Shown: positions 30,083 to 37,057 of the stretch, one piece after another
How positions within the stretch are numbered: the stretch's first letter is position 1
Layout of the letters: every line of letters begins with the position of its first letter
Source: Gemmiger formicilis
GTDB taxonomy: Bacteria; Bacillota; Clostridia; Oscillospirales; Ruminococcaceae
Direction of reading: 5' to 3'
DNA length: 37,057 nucleotides
Assembly (NCBI RefSeq): GCF_024462815.1
Contig: NZ_JANGCG010000022.1
Coordinates: 1 to 37,057, forward strand
Notes under the pieces: model-generated
Told to the model about the DNA's origin: nothing
The model's database searches: none
The model's input: only the letters and a program-made list of their open reading frames with translations
Made by a program: the position numbers and the translations under genes

Positions 30083-30562
30083 ATGATCGTACTGCAATTG
30101 TTGATTTATTGCCTGCTGTTTACCGCAATGGTAAAAATTGCCGTGATCGGCGGGGCAGTCAATGGACTGTACTTTTATCCCAAGGAGGTGCAGGATCGCG
30201 CCATCGAACTGGGACTGATCGACCGCAATACGATGAACCGGAAACGAAAATTCTTTATGATACCGTTCTTTATCGTGATGCTTGCTGCTCTTGTGCTGAT
30301 CATCGGTTTGTGGAACGGGGCTTCCTCCTTTGGTGAGGCCTATTGGCAGGCGCTGCTGTTTCTTGAGGTTATGAATATCTATGACGGCGTTGTAATCGAC
30401 AAGCTATGGGTCGGGCACAGCCGGTTTTGGGTGCTGCCAGGGCTTGAAGATGCGCCGTTCGTGCAGACCTGGAGGCAGGTGCTGAAAAAGCGAAGCATAC
30501 TGGCGCTGATCTGGGTTGCGGGAGCGGCAATTGTCGGCGGTATTGTCCATTTGATTTTCTAA
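30083..30562 (+). CDS. Small four-helix membrane protein, array family copy 4
   Basis: The 159-residue protein starts at ATG 30083 after GAGGAG. Helices are LLIYCLLFTAMVKIAVIGGA, FFMIPFFIVMLAALVLIIGL, ALLFLEVMNIYDGVVIDKLW and ILALIWVAGAAIVGGIVHLI. The family motif is clearest here: EVMNIYDGVVIDKLWVGHS then RFWVLPGLEDAPF. YPKEVQDRAIELGLI between helices 1 and 2 matches YPEEVQNRV in copy 1 and YSPAVQQRCVTLGL in copy 2, so the loop is also conserved. I infer a common ancestor for the four copies but assign no function. Confidence 0.75.
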   Translation: MIVLQLLIYCLLFTAMVKIAVIGGAVNGLYFYPKEVQDRAIELGLIDRNTMNRKRKFFMIPFFIVMLAALVLIIGLWNGASSFGEAYWQALLFLEVMNIYDGVVIDKLWVGHSRFWVLPGLEDAPFVQTWRQVLKKRSILALIWVAGAAIVGGIVHLIF

Positions 30563-30622
30563 GAAGTTGGAAATTGCCCAAATGAAAAGCAGAATCATGA
30601 ACTGCAATCGGAGGCAAAAAAG

Positions 30623-31348
30623 ATGAAGACGGAGAAACCGAAAAAGCTGATTCGATGGTACATTCTCGGTGCGATCGGAGCAGTTCTGATGGCCGCCGGG
30701 GACTGGCTGCTGAGCTATATTCCGCTTCAGCAAACCGACACCGGTCTTTTCAACCGCGCCTACTATCTGTCCGGTGCCTATGGGCTGTGGAGGTCTGTGC
30801 TTGCCGTGGGGCTGGGAGCAATCGGGGGCTTTCTCTATTATTTTGTTGTAAAGGCGCTGAATGCGGACATTGACGCAAAATACCAAAAAACAAAAACCAT
30901 CCAGTTCCTGTGCGGGATATTCACCGTTGCAATCGCTCTGACCATCCATACATGGGTGGCCACCATGGCGTGGTTTGCCACCTATCTGGGACCGCGTATC
31001 GGAGCGGAAGCCGCACTTGCGGCGGTCACGACCTATCAGGACGCAATGCTCCCTGCGATTCTTCCGCTGTATCTTCCGATGATACTGGTTTTCGGCATCC
31101 ATTTTGTGCTGTTCCTTACTGGAAAAACACGCTATCCGAGGTGGATGCTTGCGTTTCACCCGGTCATGTGGAACCTCCTGTTGGCCGCAGTACCGGATAT
31201 TGCGCAGGCGATGCAGGTGCCGGTGGCTACATGGATGTCCGTGATGAGCCAGAGCAGCACGAACAGCGCTATTGCAATCTGGTGCATTGCGGCTGCGGTT
31301 TATGAGAGAAAGCATATTCAAAAAAGGAGTCTTAAAGATGAAGCCTGA
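30623..31348 (+). CDS. Multi-pass membrane protein, DUF6796-like
   Basis: The 241-residue protein has about seven helices and resembles DUF6796 proteins as I remember them (IGAVLMAAGDWLLSYIP near the N-terminus, then LSGAYGLWRSVLAVGLGAIG). The HTWVATMAWFATYLG and NSAIAIWCIAAAVYERK segments are inside or near helices, with histidines and tryptophans that could line a cavity. CGGAGG precedes the ATG. It overlaps the next gene by 11 bases. Function unknown. Confidence 0.65.
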   Translation: MKTEKPKKLIRWYILGAIGAVLMAAGDWLLSYIPLQQTDTGLFNRAYYLSGAYGLWRSVLAVGLGAIGGFLYYFVVKALNADIDAKYQKTKTIQFLCGIFTVAIALTIHTWVATMAWFATYLGPRIGAEAALAAVTTYQDAMLPAILPLYLPMILVFGIHFVLFLTGKTRYPRWMLAFHPVMWNLLLAAVPDIAQAMQVPVATWMSVMSQSSTNSAIAIWCIAAAVYERKHIQKRSLKDEA

Positions 31349-32129
31349 TTACAAAAACTGGATTCCCAAGGGAATGCTGTTTTCGCTCGTCGCAGGAACG
31401 GCACTGTCCTTTGCGCTGCTGCTCATTTTTGGCGTATTCGGAATCGGTGTGAGCGGAAAACTGCGCATTGCGCTGGGTGTGGTATTCGGTATCGCCTTTG
31501 TCATCTGTGCAAAATACACTGAGTGGTGCGTGTATGCCTATCGGAGCTTTTCCTATGACGGCGAACGTAAGCTCTCAAAGCAGATCATCGAAGGGACAGC
31601 GCGTTATGTCACCCTGCCGGAGGGCGGCATTGGGCTGGACGTAGGCTGCGGCAGCGGAGCATTGACCATTGCCTGCGCAAAGCGCAATCCGCAGGGGAAA
31701 ATGATCGGCATCGACCGCTGGGGCAAGGAATATGCTTCCTTTAGTCTGCCGCTGTGCGAAAAGAATGCTGCCGCAGAGGGAGTAAAAAACATTTCGTTCC
31801 AACGCGGGAACGCTGTGAAGCTGGATTTTCCGGATGAGAGTTTTGATGCGGTGACAAGCAACTATGTCTATCACAACATCACCGGAGAGGATAAGCAGGC
31901 GCTTTTGCTGGAAACACTGCGGGTGTTGAAAAAAGGCGGAACGTTTGCCATCCACGACCTGATGTCTGAGCGGCGATACGGGGATATGCAGGCGTTTGTC
32001 CAAAAGCTCAGGGAGATGGGCTATGAGCGCGTGGAACTGATCGATACGACCACGGGCAAATTTATGACACCCAAGGAAGCCAAACGGCTGATGCTGCACG
32101 GCTCGACCCTGTTGGTGGGAAGGAAGTAA
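31338..32129 (+). CDS. Membrane-anchored SAM-dependent methyltransferase
   Basis: The 263-residue protein has two N-terminal helices (MLFSLVAGTALSFALLLIFG, IALGVVFGIAFVICAKY) followed by a class I methyltransferase domain. Motif I is GIGLDVGCGSGALTIACA, then MIGIDRWGKEYASFSLPLCE, motif IV-like FDAVTSNYVYHNI, and LRVLKKGGTFAIHDLM. The helices suggest it acts at the membrane, on a lipid or another hydrophobic product, but no substrate can be read. I chose ATG 31338 with AAAAGGAGTC in front. It overlaps the preceding membrane gene by 11 bases. Confidence 0.85.
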   Translation: MKPDYKNWIPKGMLFSLVAGTALSFALLLIFGVFGIGVSGKLRIALGVVFGIAFVICAKYTEWCVYAYRSFSYDGERKLSKQIIEGTARYVTLPEGGIGLDVGCGSGALTIACAKRNPQGKMIGIDRWGKEYASFSLPLCEKNAAAEGVKNISFQRGNAVKLDFPDESFDAVTSNYVYHNITGEDKQALLLETLRVLKKGGTFAIHDLMSERRYGDMQAFVQKLREMGYERVELIDTTTGKFMTPKEAKRLMLHGSTLLVGRK

Positions 32130-32281
32130 TCCGTGCGGCATCAGCGAAAACTGACCGTTCCCTTGCGGAAATCATGTAGGCAAGACTGCTAAGCGGTATA
32201 TGGATGCGATGATGGCCTGTCCCCTCGGCGGCTGGGTTGCGTTTTTCGGGTCTGCAAATAAATCACGGGAGGAAAAGCGAT

Positions 32282-32914
32282 ATGAAATATAACGGTTTTT
32301 ATTTCTGGATGTTCAAAAGCCCGATGAAAAAGGTTCTGGCAGAGAAATACGGCAGGAAATATGCCGCTGACATCATGAAAAAGAGCAAAAAGGTCTATCG
32401 TGAACTGGTCGAGAAAGCAGACGACATCGGTGACGATAACCCAATGGCGTACAACGAGCTGTTTGCCCTTGCCTTTGTCGCGCCCTATGTAGCGAGTGAG
32501 AAAAAAATCCCGCCGGAAACCGTACAGGAAATGATGCGCCGCTCACTCTATCATATCAAGTGGTACTTTGCAATGACCGACTTGAATACCGACAAGGGTA
32601 AGGCGGAGAACAAAAAGAGCGTTGTCAAATACGCCAAGTGGTATACGCCCGAAAAGGAGGCGGAATATCCGACCTCCTTCAAGGTGGATTTTGTCGGGCA
32701 GCCGTATGAGGGTGCCTGCTACTACCGCATCACCCGCTGCCCCATCTGTTCCTATGCGCGAAATCTCGGTGTTTCCGAACTGATGCCGTTATTCTGTGAG
32801 CTTGACGAAGTGATGATCACGCTTCAGCACGGCGTTCTGCACAGAAAACAGACGCTGGCGAATGGCGGAGAGTATTGCGACTACTTTATTACAGGCAACA
32901 AAGAACGACCTTGA
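32282..32914 (+). CDS. ATCH family protein, copy 4
   Basis: The 210-residue protein has the signature ITRCPICSYARNLGVSELMP, LFCELDEVMITL and TLANGGEYCDYFITG. The N-terminus (MKYNGFYFWMFKSPMKKVLA) resembles the opening of copy 2 (CFGMPFVMWALFAPSFRKQL), so the two are likely closest relatives. I chose ATG 32282 after GGAGGAAAAGCG. The 150-base gap upstream holds only short frames and no supported gene. It is the last gene of the array before the inverted repeat and the exporter. Confidence 0.8.
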   Translation: MKYNGFYFWMFKSPMKKVLAEKYGRKYAADIMKKSKKVYRELVEKADDIGDDNPMAYNELFALAFVAPYVASEKKIPPETVQEMMRRSLYHIKWYFAMTDLNTDKGKAENKKSVVKYAKWYTPEKEAEYPTSFKVDFVGQPYEGACYYRITRCPICSYARNLGVSELMPLFCELDEVMITLQHGVLHRKQTLANGGEYCDYFITGNKERP

Positions 32915-33030
32915 ATCCTGTTTCTGTTTCATCGGTGATGCCTGAATCGGAAAGCAAGGTGCTTCTTCACGATTCCTTTGCCTGGGGCTGCACCAATCCG
33001 CGCGGTCGCGATCACACCGGTTTGCATAAA

Positions 33031-33084
33031 GGCAACACCGCACAATTCTCGCCGTATCGGCACTTAGAATTATGCGGTATTGCC
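33031..33084. repeat. MITE-like imperfect inverted repeat
   Basis: Arms GGCAACACCGCACAATTCT (33031-33049) and AGAATTATGCGGTATTGCC (33066-33084) match at 17 of 19 positions around a 16-base loop, and AAA flanks both outer ends. The repeat lies just upstream of the ABC exporter's ribosome site and could be a trimmed IS/MITE end or an RNA stem-loop. Confidence 0.6.
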
Positions 33085-33111
33085 TAAAAATTATTTGAAG
33101 GAGGTCCTTTC

Positions 33112-34881
33112 GTGAAAAAACAGTCCGATCTTTCCCGGCTGATGGGTTATGCCGGGAACTACCGATATTTTACCTATGCCTCGTGGGTGCTGTCTGCGGT
33201 CAGCGCACTGGTGGCACTGGTGCCCTTTGTGTACATCTGGAAGATCCTGCGGGATGTGCTGAACGCTGCGCCGGACTATGCGCAGGCAGTGAACATTCCC
33301 CATTACGGCTGGATGGCAGTCTTGTTTGCGGTGCTGTCCTACCTCATTTACATTGCGGCGCTGATGTGTTCCCACCTGTCGGCGTTCCGGGTGGCGACCA
33401 ATCTGCGGCTGGCAGTATCGGAGCATTTGGCGGTGCTGCCGCTGGGCTTTGCCGAAAACTTCGGCAGCGGCAAGCTGCGCAAGATCATCCACGAGAGCAC
33501 CGGAGCCACCGAGACCTATCTTGCCCACCAGCTGCCCGACCAGTACAACGCCATCGCCACCCCGGTGGGGCTGCTTGTGCTGCTGCTGGCGTTCGACTGG
33601 CGGCTGGGTCTGCTGAGCCTTGCGCCGGTGGTGCTGGCGTTTCTCATCATGGCGACCATGACCGGCAAGCAGATGGCTGAAAAAATGCGGCAGTACGGCA
33701 ACGCTTTGGAATCCATGTCCAACGAGGCCGTGGAGTACGTCCGGGGTATCCCGGTGGTCAAGACCTTCGGGCAATCGGTATTTTCCTTCAAAAAGTTCAA
33801 GACCACCATTGATGAGTATGAAAAGTGGGTCATCTCCTACACCAAAGATCTGCGCCTGCCCATGATGTTCTACACCGCCGCCGTCAACGGCGTGTTCGCC
33901 TTTCTGATCGCAGGCGGGCTGCTGTTCACGACCCACGGCGTCACCCCGGAGTTTCTGCTGAACCTGCTGTTCTATATCATCATCACACCGGTGATCTCCC
34001 TGACTTTGACCCGTATGATGTATATGAGCGAGAGCAAGATGGTGGTAGCGGATGCGCTGGCACGCATCGACTCGGTGCTGGAGGCGGCGCCCATGCAGGT
34101 GCAGGCTGTTCCGCAGCACCCGCAGGATGCCTCCGTCACGTTGCGGGATGTGCATTTCAGCTACGACGGAAAAACCGAGGTCATCAAGGGTGTTTCGCTG
34201 GAGATTCAGCCGGGACAGACCGTAGCTTTTGTAGGACCATCCGGCGGCGGAAAATCTACGCTGGCAAACCTTGTCTGCCGGTTCTTTGATGTGCAGAGCG
34301 GCAGCGTCCGGGTGGGCGGAGTGGATGTGCGGGCTATCCCCAAGGAAGAGTTGATGGACACCATCTCCTTCGTGTTCCAGAACAGCCGCCTGCTCAAGGG
34401 CAGCATTCTGGACAACGTCCGTCTGGGCAGACCGCAGGCCACCGAAGCCGAGGTGCTGGCAGCTTTGAAAGCCGCGCAGTGCATGGATATTATAGAGAAG
34501 TTCCCGGCGGGCATCCATACCGTCATTGGCACCAAGGGCGTGTATCTTTCCGGCGGCGAGCAGCAGCGCATTGCCATTGCCCGCGCTATGCTGAAAAATG
34601 CACCCATCCTGATTTTGGACGAAGCTACCGCCTTTGCCGACCCGGACAACGAAGCAAAGGTGCAGGCAGCATTTGCCCAGCTTGCCAAGGGCAAAACCGT
34701 GCTGATGATCGCACACCGCCTGTCCACCGTCGCCAACGCCGACTGCATCTATGTGGTGCAGGATGGGCAGATTGCGGAATCCGGCACAAAGGAGGAACTG
34801 TGCGCGCAGAACGGCCTGTTTGCCCGGATGTGGCAGGAGTATCAGGCTTCGGTGCAGTGGAAGGTTGCAAAGGAGGGGTAA
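33112..34881 (+). CDS. ABC exporter half-transporter 1 (TMD-NBD)
   Basis: The 589-residue protein has six N-terminal helices (to about residue 310) and a C-terminal ATPase. Walker A is GPSGGGKST near residue 379, the signature is LSGGEQQRIAIARA, and Walker B is ILILDEATAFADPDN, with the switch histidine in MIAHRLST. The D-loop region reads AFADP where its partner has SLDV, suggesting the two ATP sites are not equivalent, as in heterodimeric exporters. The start is GTG 33112 after AAGGAGG. The partner gene follows after three bases. The substrate is unknown; siderophore, lipid, peptide or drug export or IrtAB-like import are all possible for this fold. Confidence 0.93.
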   Translation: MKKQSDLSRLMGYAGNYRYFTYASWVLSAVSALVALVPFVYIWKILRDVLNAAPDYAQAVNIPHYGWMAVLFAVLSYLIYIAALMCSHLSAFRVATNLRLAVSEHLAVLPLGFAENFGSGKLRKIIHESTGATETYLAHQLPDQYNAIATPVGLLVLLLAFDWRLGLLSLAPVVLAFLIMATMTGKQMAEKMRQYGNALESMSNEAVEYVRGIPVVKTFGQSVFSFKKFKTTIDEYEKWVISYTKDLRLPMMFYTAAVNGVFAFLIAGGLLFTTHGVTPEFLLNLLFYIIITPVISLTLTRMMYMSESKMVVADALARIDSVLEAAPMQVQAVPQHPQDASVTLRDVHFSYDGKTEVIKGVSLEIQPGQTVAFVGPSGGGKSTLANLVCRFFDVQSGSVRVGGVDVRAIPKEELMDTISFVFQNSRLLKGSILDNVRLGRPQATEAEVLAALKAAQCMDIIEKFPAGIHTVIGTKGVYLSGGEQQRIAIARAMLKNAPILILDEATAFADPDNEAKVQAAFAQLAKGKTVLMIAHRLSTVANADCIYVVQDGQIAESGTKEELCAQNGLFARMWQEYQASVQWKVAKEG

Positions 34882-34884
34882 GGA

Positions 34885-36612
34885 ATGATCGAAAGAATTC
34901 AACACGCCACAGCCAGCTCCCCGGAGGGCGCAAAGGGGCTTGTAAAGGGCGTTCTGGCCTGTGCGTTCCAGAACATGGCGTTCATGCTGCCCACCGGGCT
35001 GCTGTATCTTCTGGTAAAAGACCTGCTGGCAGGCTCTACGAGCAGGAGAAGCACCTTTTATCTGCTGGGATGCGTTGCCTGCTTTGTGCTGATTTTGCTG
35101 ACCACATGGTTCCAATACAACGGCACCTATTTTACCACCTATAAAGAGAGCGGCACCCGCCGCCTGACCCTTGCGGAGCGGCTGCGGAAGCTGCCTCTGT
35201 CCTTTTTCGGCAAGCGAGACCTTGCCGACCTGACCAGCACCATCATGGCAGACTGCGAGGTACTGGAAAAGGACTGCTCCCACTTCATCCCCGGTCTGTT
35301 CGGCTCCCTCATTTCCACGGTGCTCATTGCCCTGAGCCTGTTTGCATTTGAATGGCGGATGGCACTGGCGGCTCTGTGGGTCATTCCGGTATCCGCTGCC
35401 ATCGTGGTGGGCAGCTACCGGGTGCAGGACAGGGTACAGGCCAAGACCATGGCTGCGAAAATGGCCTGTGCGGACGGCATTCAGGAGTACATCGAGACCC
35501 TCCGGGACCTGAAAGCCGGCAATGCGGAGCAACGGTATCTGTCTGGTCTTTCCGGCAAAATTCGGGCAGTGGAAAAGCAGTCTATTGTGGCAGAGCTGGA
35601 AACAGCGCTGTTTGTGTCCTCCGCCGGCATGGTGCTCAAGCTGGGTATTGCGTCGGTGGCGCTCACCGGTTCGGTGCTGCTGGTGCAGGGCAGCATCGAC
35701 GTACTGACCCTGTTTCTGTTCCTGATGGCGGCATCCAGGATGTACGACCCTATGCAGGGCGCATTGCAGAACCTGGCGGCGGTCATTGCCATGCGCACCA
35801 ATGTGGGGCGGATGAATGAGATTCTGGACGCTCCCCTGCAGACCGGCAGCGAGCAGCTGACCAATCAGGGCTGTGATATCGTGTTCGACCATGTGGGCTT
35901 TGCCTATAACTCCGGCGAGACGGTTCTGCGGGATGTTTCTTTTACCGCAAAGCAGGGCGAGGTCACGGCACTGGTGGGCCCCTCCGGCGGCGGCAAAACT
36001 ACCGTTTCCCGGCTGGCGGCACGGTTCTGGGATTACCAGAAGGGCAGCATCACCGTGGGCGGCATGGAGGTTTCCCAAATCGACCCGGAAAAACTCATGA
36101 GCCTGTATTCCATCGTCTTTCAGGATGTGACCCTGTTTGACAACACGATTCTGGAAAACATCCGTCTGGGGCGCAAGGGTGCCACCGACGAGGAGGTCCT
36201 TGCGGCAGCAAAGCTGGCAAACTGCGAGGAATTTGCCGAGAAGCTGCCGGACAAGTGGAACACCAACATCGGTGAGAACGGCTGCGCTCTTTCCGGCGGT
36301 GAGCGTCAGCGCATTTCCATCGCCCGCGCCTTCCTGAAGGATGCGCCCATCATCCTGCTGGACGAAGCCACCGCCAGCTTGGATGTAGAAAACGAAACTG
36401 CCATTCAGGAGGCTCTATCCCGGCTGATTAAAAACAAAACCGTCCTCATCATCGCCCACCGGATGCGCACCGTGGCCGGTGCGGATCAGGTGGTAGTGCT
36501 GTCGGGCGGCATCGTGGCCGAGCAGGGCAGCCCGGCAGAGCTGTACGCCCGGAAGGGACTGTACGCTCACATGGTGGATCTGCAGTCGACAAGCCAGAGC
36601 TGGACGATTTGA
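34885..36612 (+). CDS. ABC exporter half-transporter 2 (TMD-NBD)
   Basis: The 575-residue partner of the upstream gene also has six helices followed by an ATPase with Walker A GPSGGGKTT, signature LSGGERQRISIARA, Walker B IILLDEATASLDVEN and IIAHRMRT. The N-terminal helices (ACAFQNMAFMLPTGLLYLLV) are typical of the second subunit of these pairs in gut Clostridia. Start ATG 34885 follows AGGAGGGGTAAGG, whose bases overlap the first gene's end. The pair should form a heterodimer in the membrane. Confidence 0.93.
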   Translation: MIERIQHATASSPEGAKGLVKGVLACAFQNMAFMLPTGLLYLLVKDLLAGSTSRRSTFYLLGCVACFVLILLTTWFQYNGTYFTTYKESGTRRLTLAERLRKLPLSFFGKRDLADLTSTIMADCEVLEKDCSHFIPGLFGSLISTVLIALSLFAFEWRMALAALWVIPVSAAIVVGSYRVQDRVQAKTMAAKMACADGIQEYIETLRDLKAGNAEQRYLSGLSGKIRAVEKQSIVAELETALFVSSAGMVLKLGIASVALTGSVLLVQGSIDVLTLFLFLMAASRMYDPMQGALQNLAAVIAMRTNVGRMNEILDAPLQTGSEQLTNQGCDIVFDHVGFAYNSGETVLRDVSFTAKQGEVTALVGPSGGGKTTVSRLAARFWDYQKGSITVGGMEVSQIDPEKLMSLYSIVFQDVTLFDNTILENIRLGRKGATDEEVLAAAKLANCEEFAEKLPDKWNTNIGENGCALSGGERQRISIARAFLKDAPIILLDEATASLDVENETAIQEALSRLIKNKTVLIIAHRMRTVAGADQVVVLSGGIVAEQGSPAELYARKGLYAHMVDLQSTSQSWTI

Positions 36613-36621
36613 GAAGGCGTG

Positions 36622-36664
36622 CGGGATTTTCCCGAAAAGCGGCTTATATAATGATAAAATCCCG
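36622..36664. terminator. Inverted repeat after the ABC exporter
   Basis: CGGGATTTT (36622-36630) pairs perfectly with AAAATCCCG (36656-36664) across a 25-base A/T-rich loop, 10 bases after the exporter stop. It is a possible terminator. The loop contains TATATAATG, so it could also carry a promoter. Confidence 0.45.
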
Positions 36665-36724
36665 GTGTGTTCGTTATACGAAAGCCGCCCTCAAAAGAAC
36701 ACATCATCGTTCAATTGTGTATAA

Positions 36725-37009
36725 ATGGGGGCACATATAAATCCAATCAATCAGAATTCCAAAAGACTGAGCATCCCCGACCTGATCTTGGTCGATGTGT
36801 TTACGGCTATCTATTTTGTGTTAGTGACGATTGCCAACTCCGCATGGCTTTTGCGGGATCACATGATTGTCTACACCTATTTCAATTTTGGTTGCAAAGA
36901 ATACCTCACCGAGACAGAACGCAAGTTCTTTTTGCCATGGAGAGTTCCGGCGTTTGTGATTTTCCTTAGCTTGCAGTTGCTGTCCTACTTCCGGTTCAGC
37001 ATTATCTAG
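36725..37009 (+). pseudogene. Probable chimeric remnant of an MptD-type ECF S component
   Basis: The first ~35 residues (NSKRLSIPDLILVDVFTAIY then FVLVTIANSAW) look like the opening of MptD-family ECF transporter S components, which often follow such ABC pairs in Clostridia. From about residue 40 the sequence (LLRDHMIVYTYFNFGCKEYL, TETERKFFLPWRVPAFVIFL) no longer fits, and the frame ends at 94 residues instead of about 190. This suggests a fusion or deletion joining an S-component start to an unrelated fragment. After TAG (37007-37009) the same frame continues EKYAAYLQNIAMSAL to the window edge. The MptD assignment is from memory and only moderately certain. Confidence 0.45.
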
Positions 37010-37057
37010 GGCGAGAAGTACGCCGCCTACCTGCAAAACATAGCAATGAGCGCGCTG

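Noticed and set aside
30404..31321. 305-codon minus-strand frame
   Set aside because: It lies antisense to membrane-protein genes with good ribosome sites; no hydrophobic pattern or motif is present.
20698..32914. Antiphage defence island or NRPS/RiPP cluster
   Set aside because: I found no nuclease, helicase, STAND ATPase, reverse transcriptase, carrier domain or precursor peptide. Gene content does not fit either class.
33091..36078. 995-codon open frame on the minus strand
   Set aside because: It is antisense to two well-conserved ABC transporter genes, is rich in His, Gln and Gly, and has no family motif; GC-rich codon use of the real genes keeps the opposite frame open.

Overview
The window looks like a chromosome segment of an anaerobic gut-type Clostridia species (Bacillota, Oscillospiraceae-like). 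I infer this from strong AGGAGG ribosome sites, ATGA-coupled operons, TnpV, DUF4368-type recombinase, DUF4491 and L-2-amino-thiazoline-4-carboxylate hydrolase (ATCH) family proteins; no rRNA, tRNA or CRISPR array was seen.

Region A (about 51-14884) is an integrated 14.8-kb mobilisable element. It splits a host class-M sirtuin gene (sirTM): codons before the break lie at 14885-15562 and codons after it at 1-50, both on the minus strand. Removing 14,832 bp between two GG dinucleotides (51-52 and 14883-14884) restores the sirtuin reading frame exactly, and the ends carry imperfect inverted repeats. The element holds a 5'-deleted serine recombinase, an RSF1010/R1162-like oriT, a MobA/MobL relaxase, a seven-gene minus-strand operon (cadC-cadA-exported protein-fumarate reductase C-A-B-DUF4491), a divergent ars operon (arsR-acr3-arsD-arsA-arsC), tnpV, and its own intact sirTM. 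The broken host sirTM frame runs across the junction and stops in an ATGA overlap with the element's sirTM start, so the element appears to supply a replacement under the host promoter.

Region B (14.9-18.2 kb, minus strand) is the host operon: FMN riboswitch, ribU (riboflavin ECF S component), a split-barrel flavoprotein-ferredoxin fusion, a zinc-type macrodomain ADP-ribosylhydrolase and the interrupted sirTM. It links flavin supply to protein ADP-ribosylation. Next to it are a second split-barrel flavoprotein, a SnoaL-type lipoprotein and an HxlR regulator that share a palindromic putative operator.

Region C (19.8-20.65 kb) holds a decayed IS3-family transposase, a promoter-like sequence, a terminator-like hairpin and a 16-bp-arm inverted repeat.

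Region D (20.7-32.9 kb, all plus strand) is an unusual array of about 17 tightly packed genes: four alpha/beta hydrolases (one BAAT-like), four ATCH-family cysteine-rich proteins, four related small four-helix membrane proteins plus two other membrane proteins, an MBL-fold hydrolase, a GNAT, a methyltransferase and a methyltransferase remnant. It has no recognisable regulator or biosynthetic core enzyme and is the best candidate here for an undescribed system.

Region E (33.0-37.06 kb) has a small MITE-like inverted repeat, a heterodimeric ABC exporter pair, and a probably chimeric remnant of an MptD-type ECF S component at the right edge.
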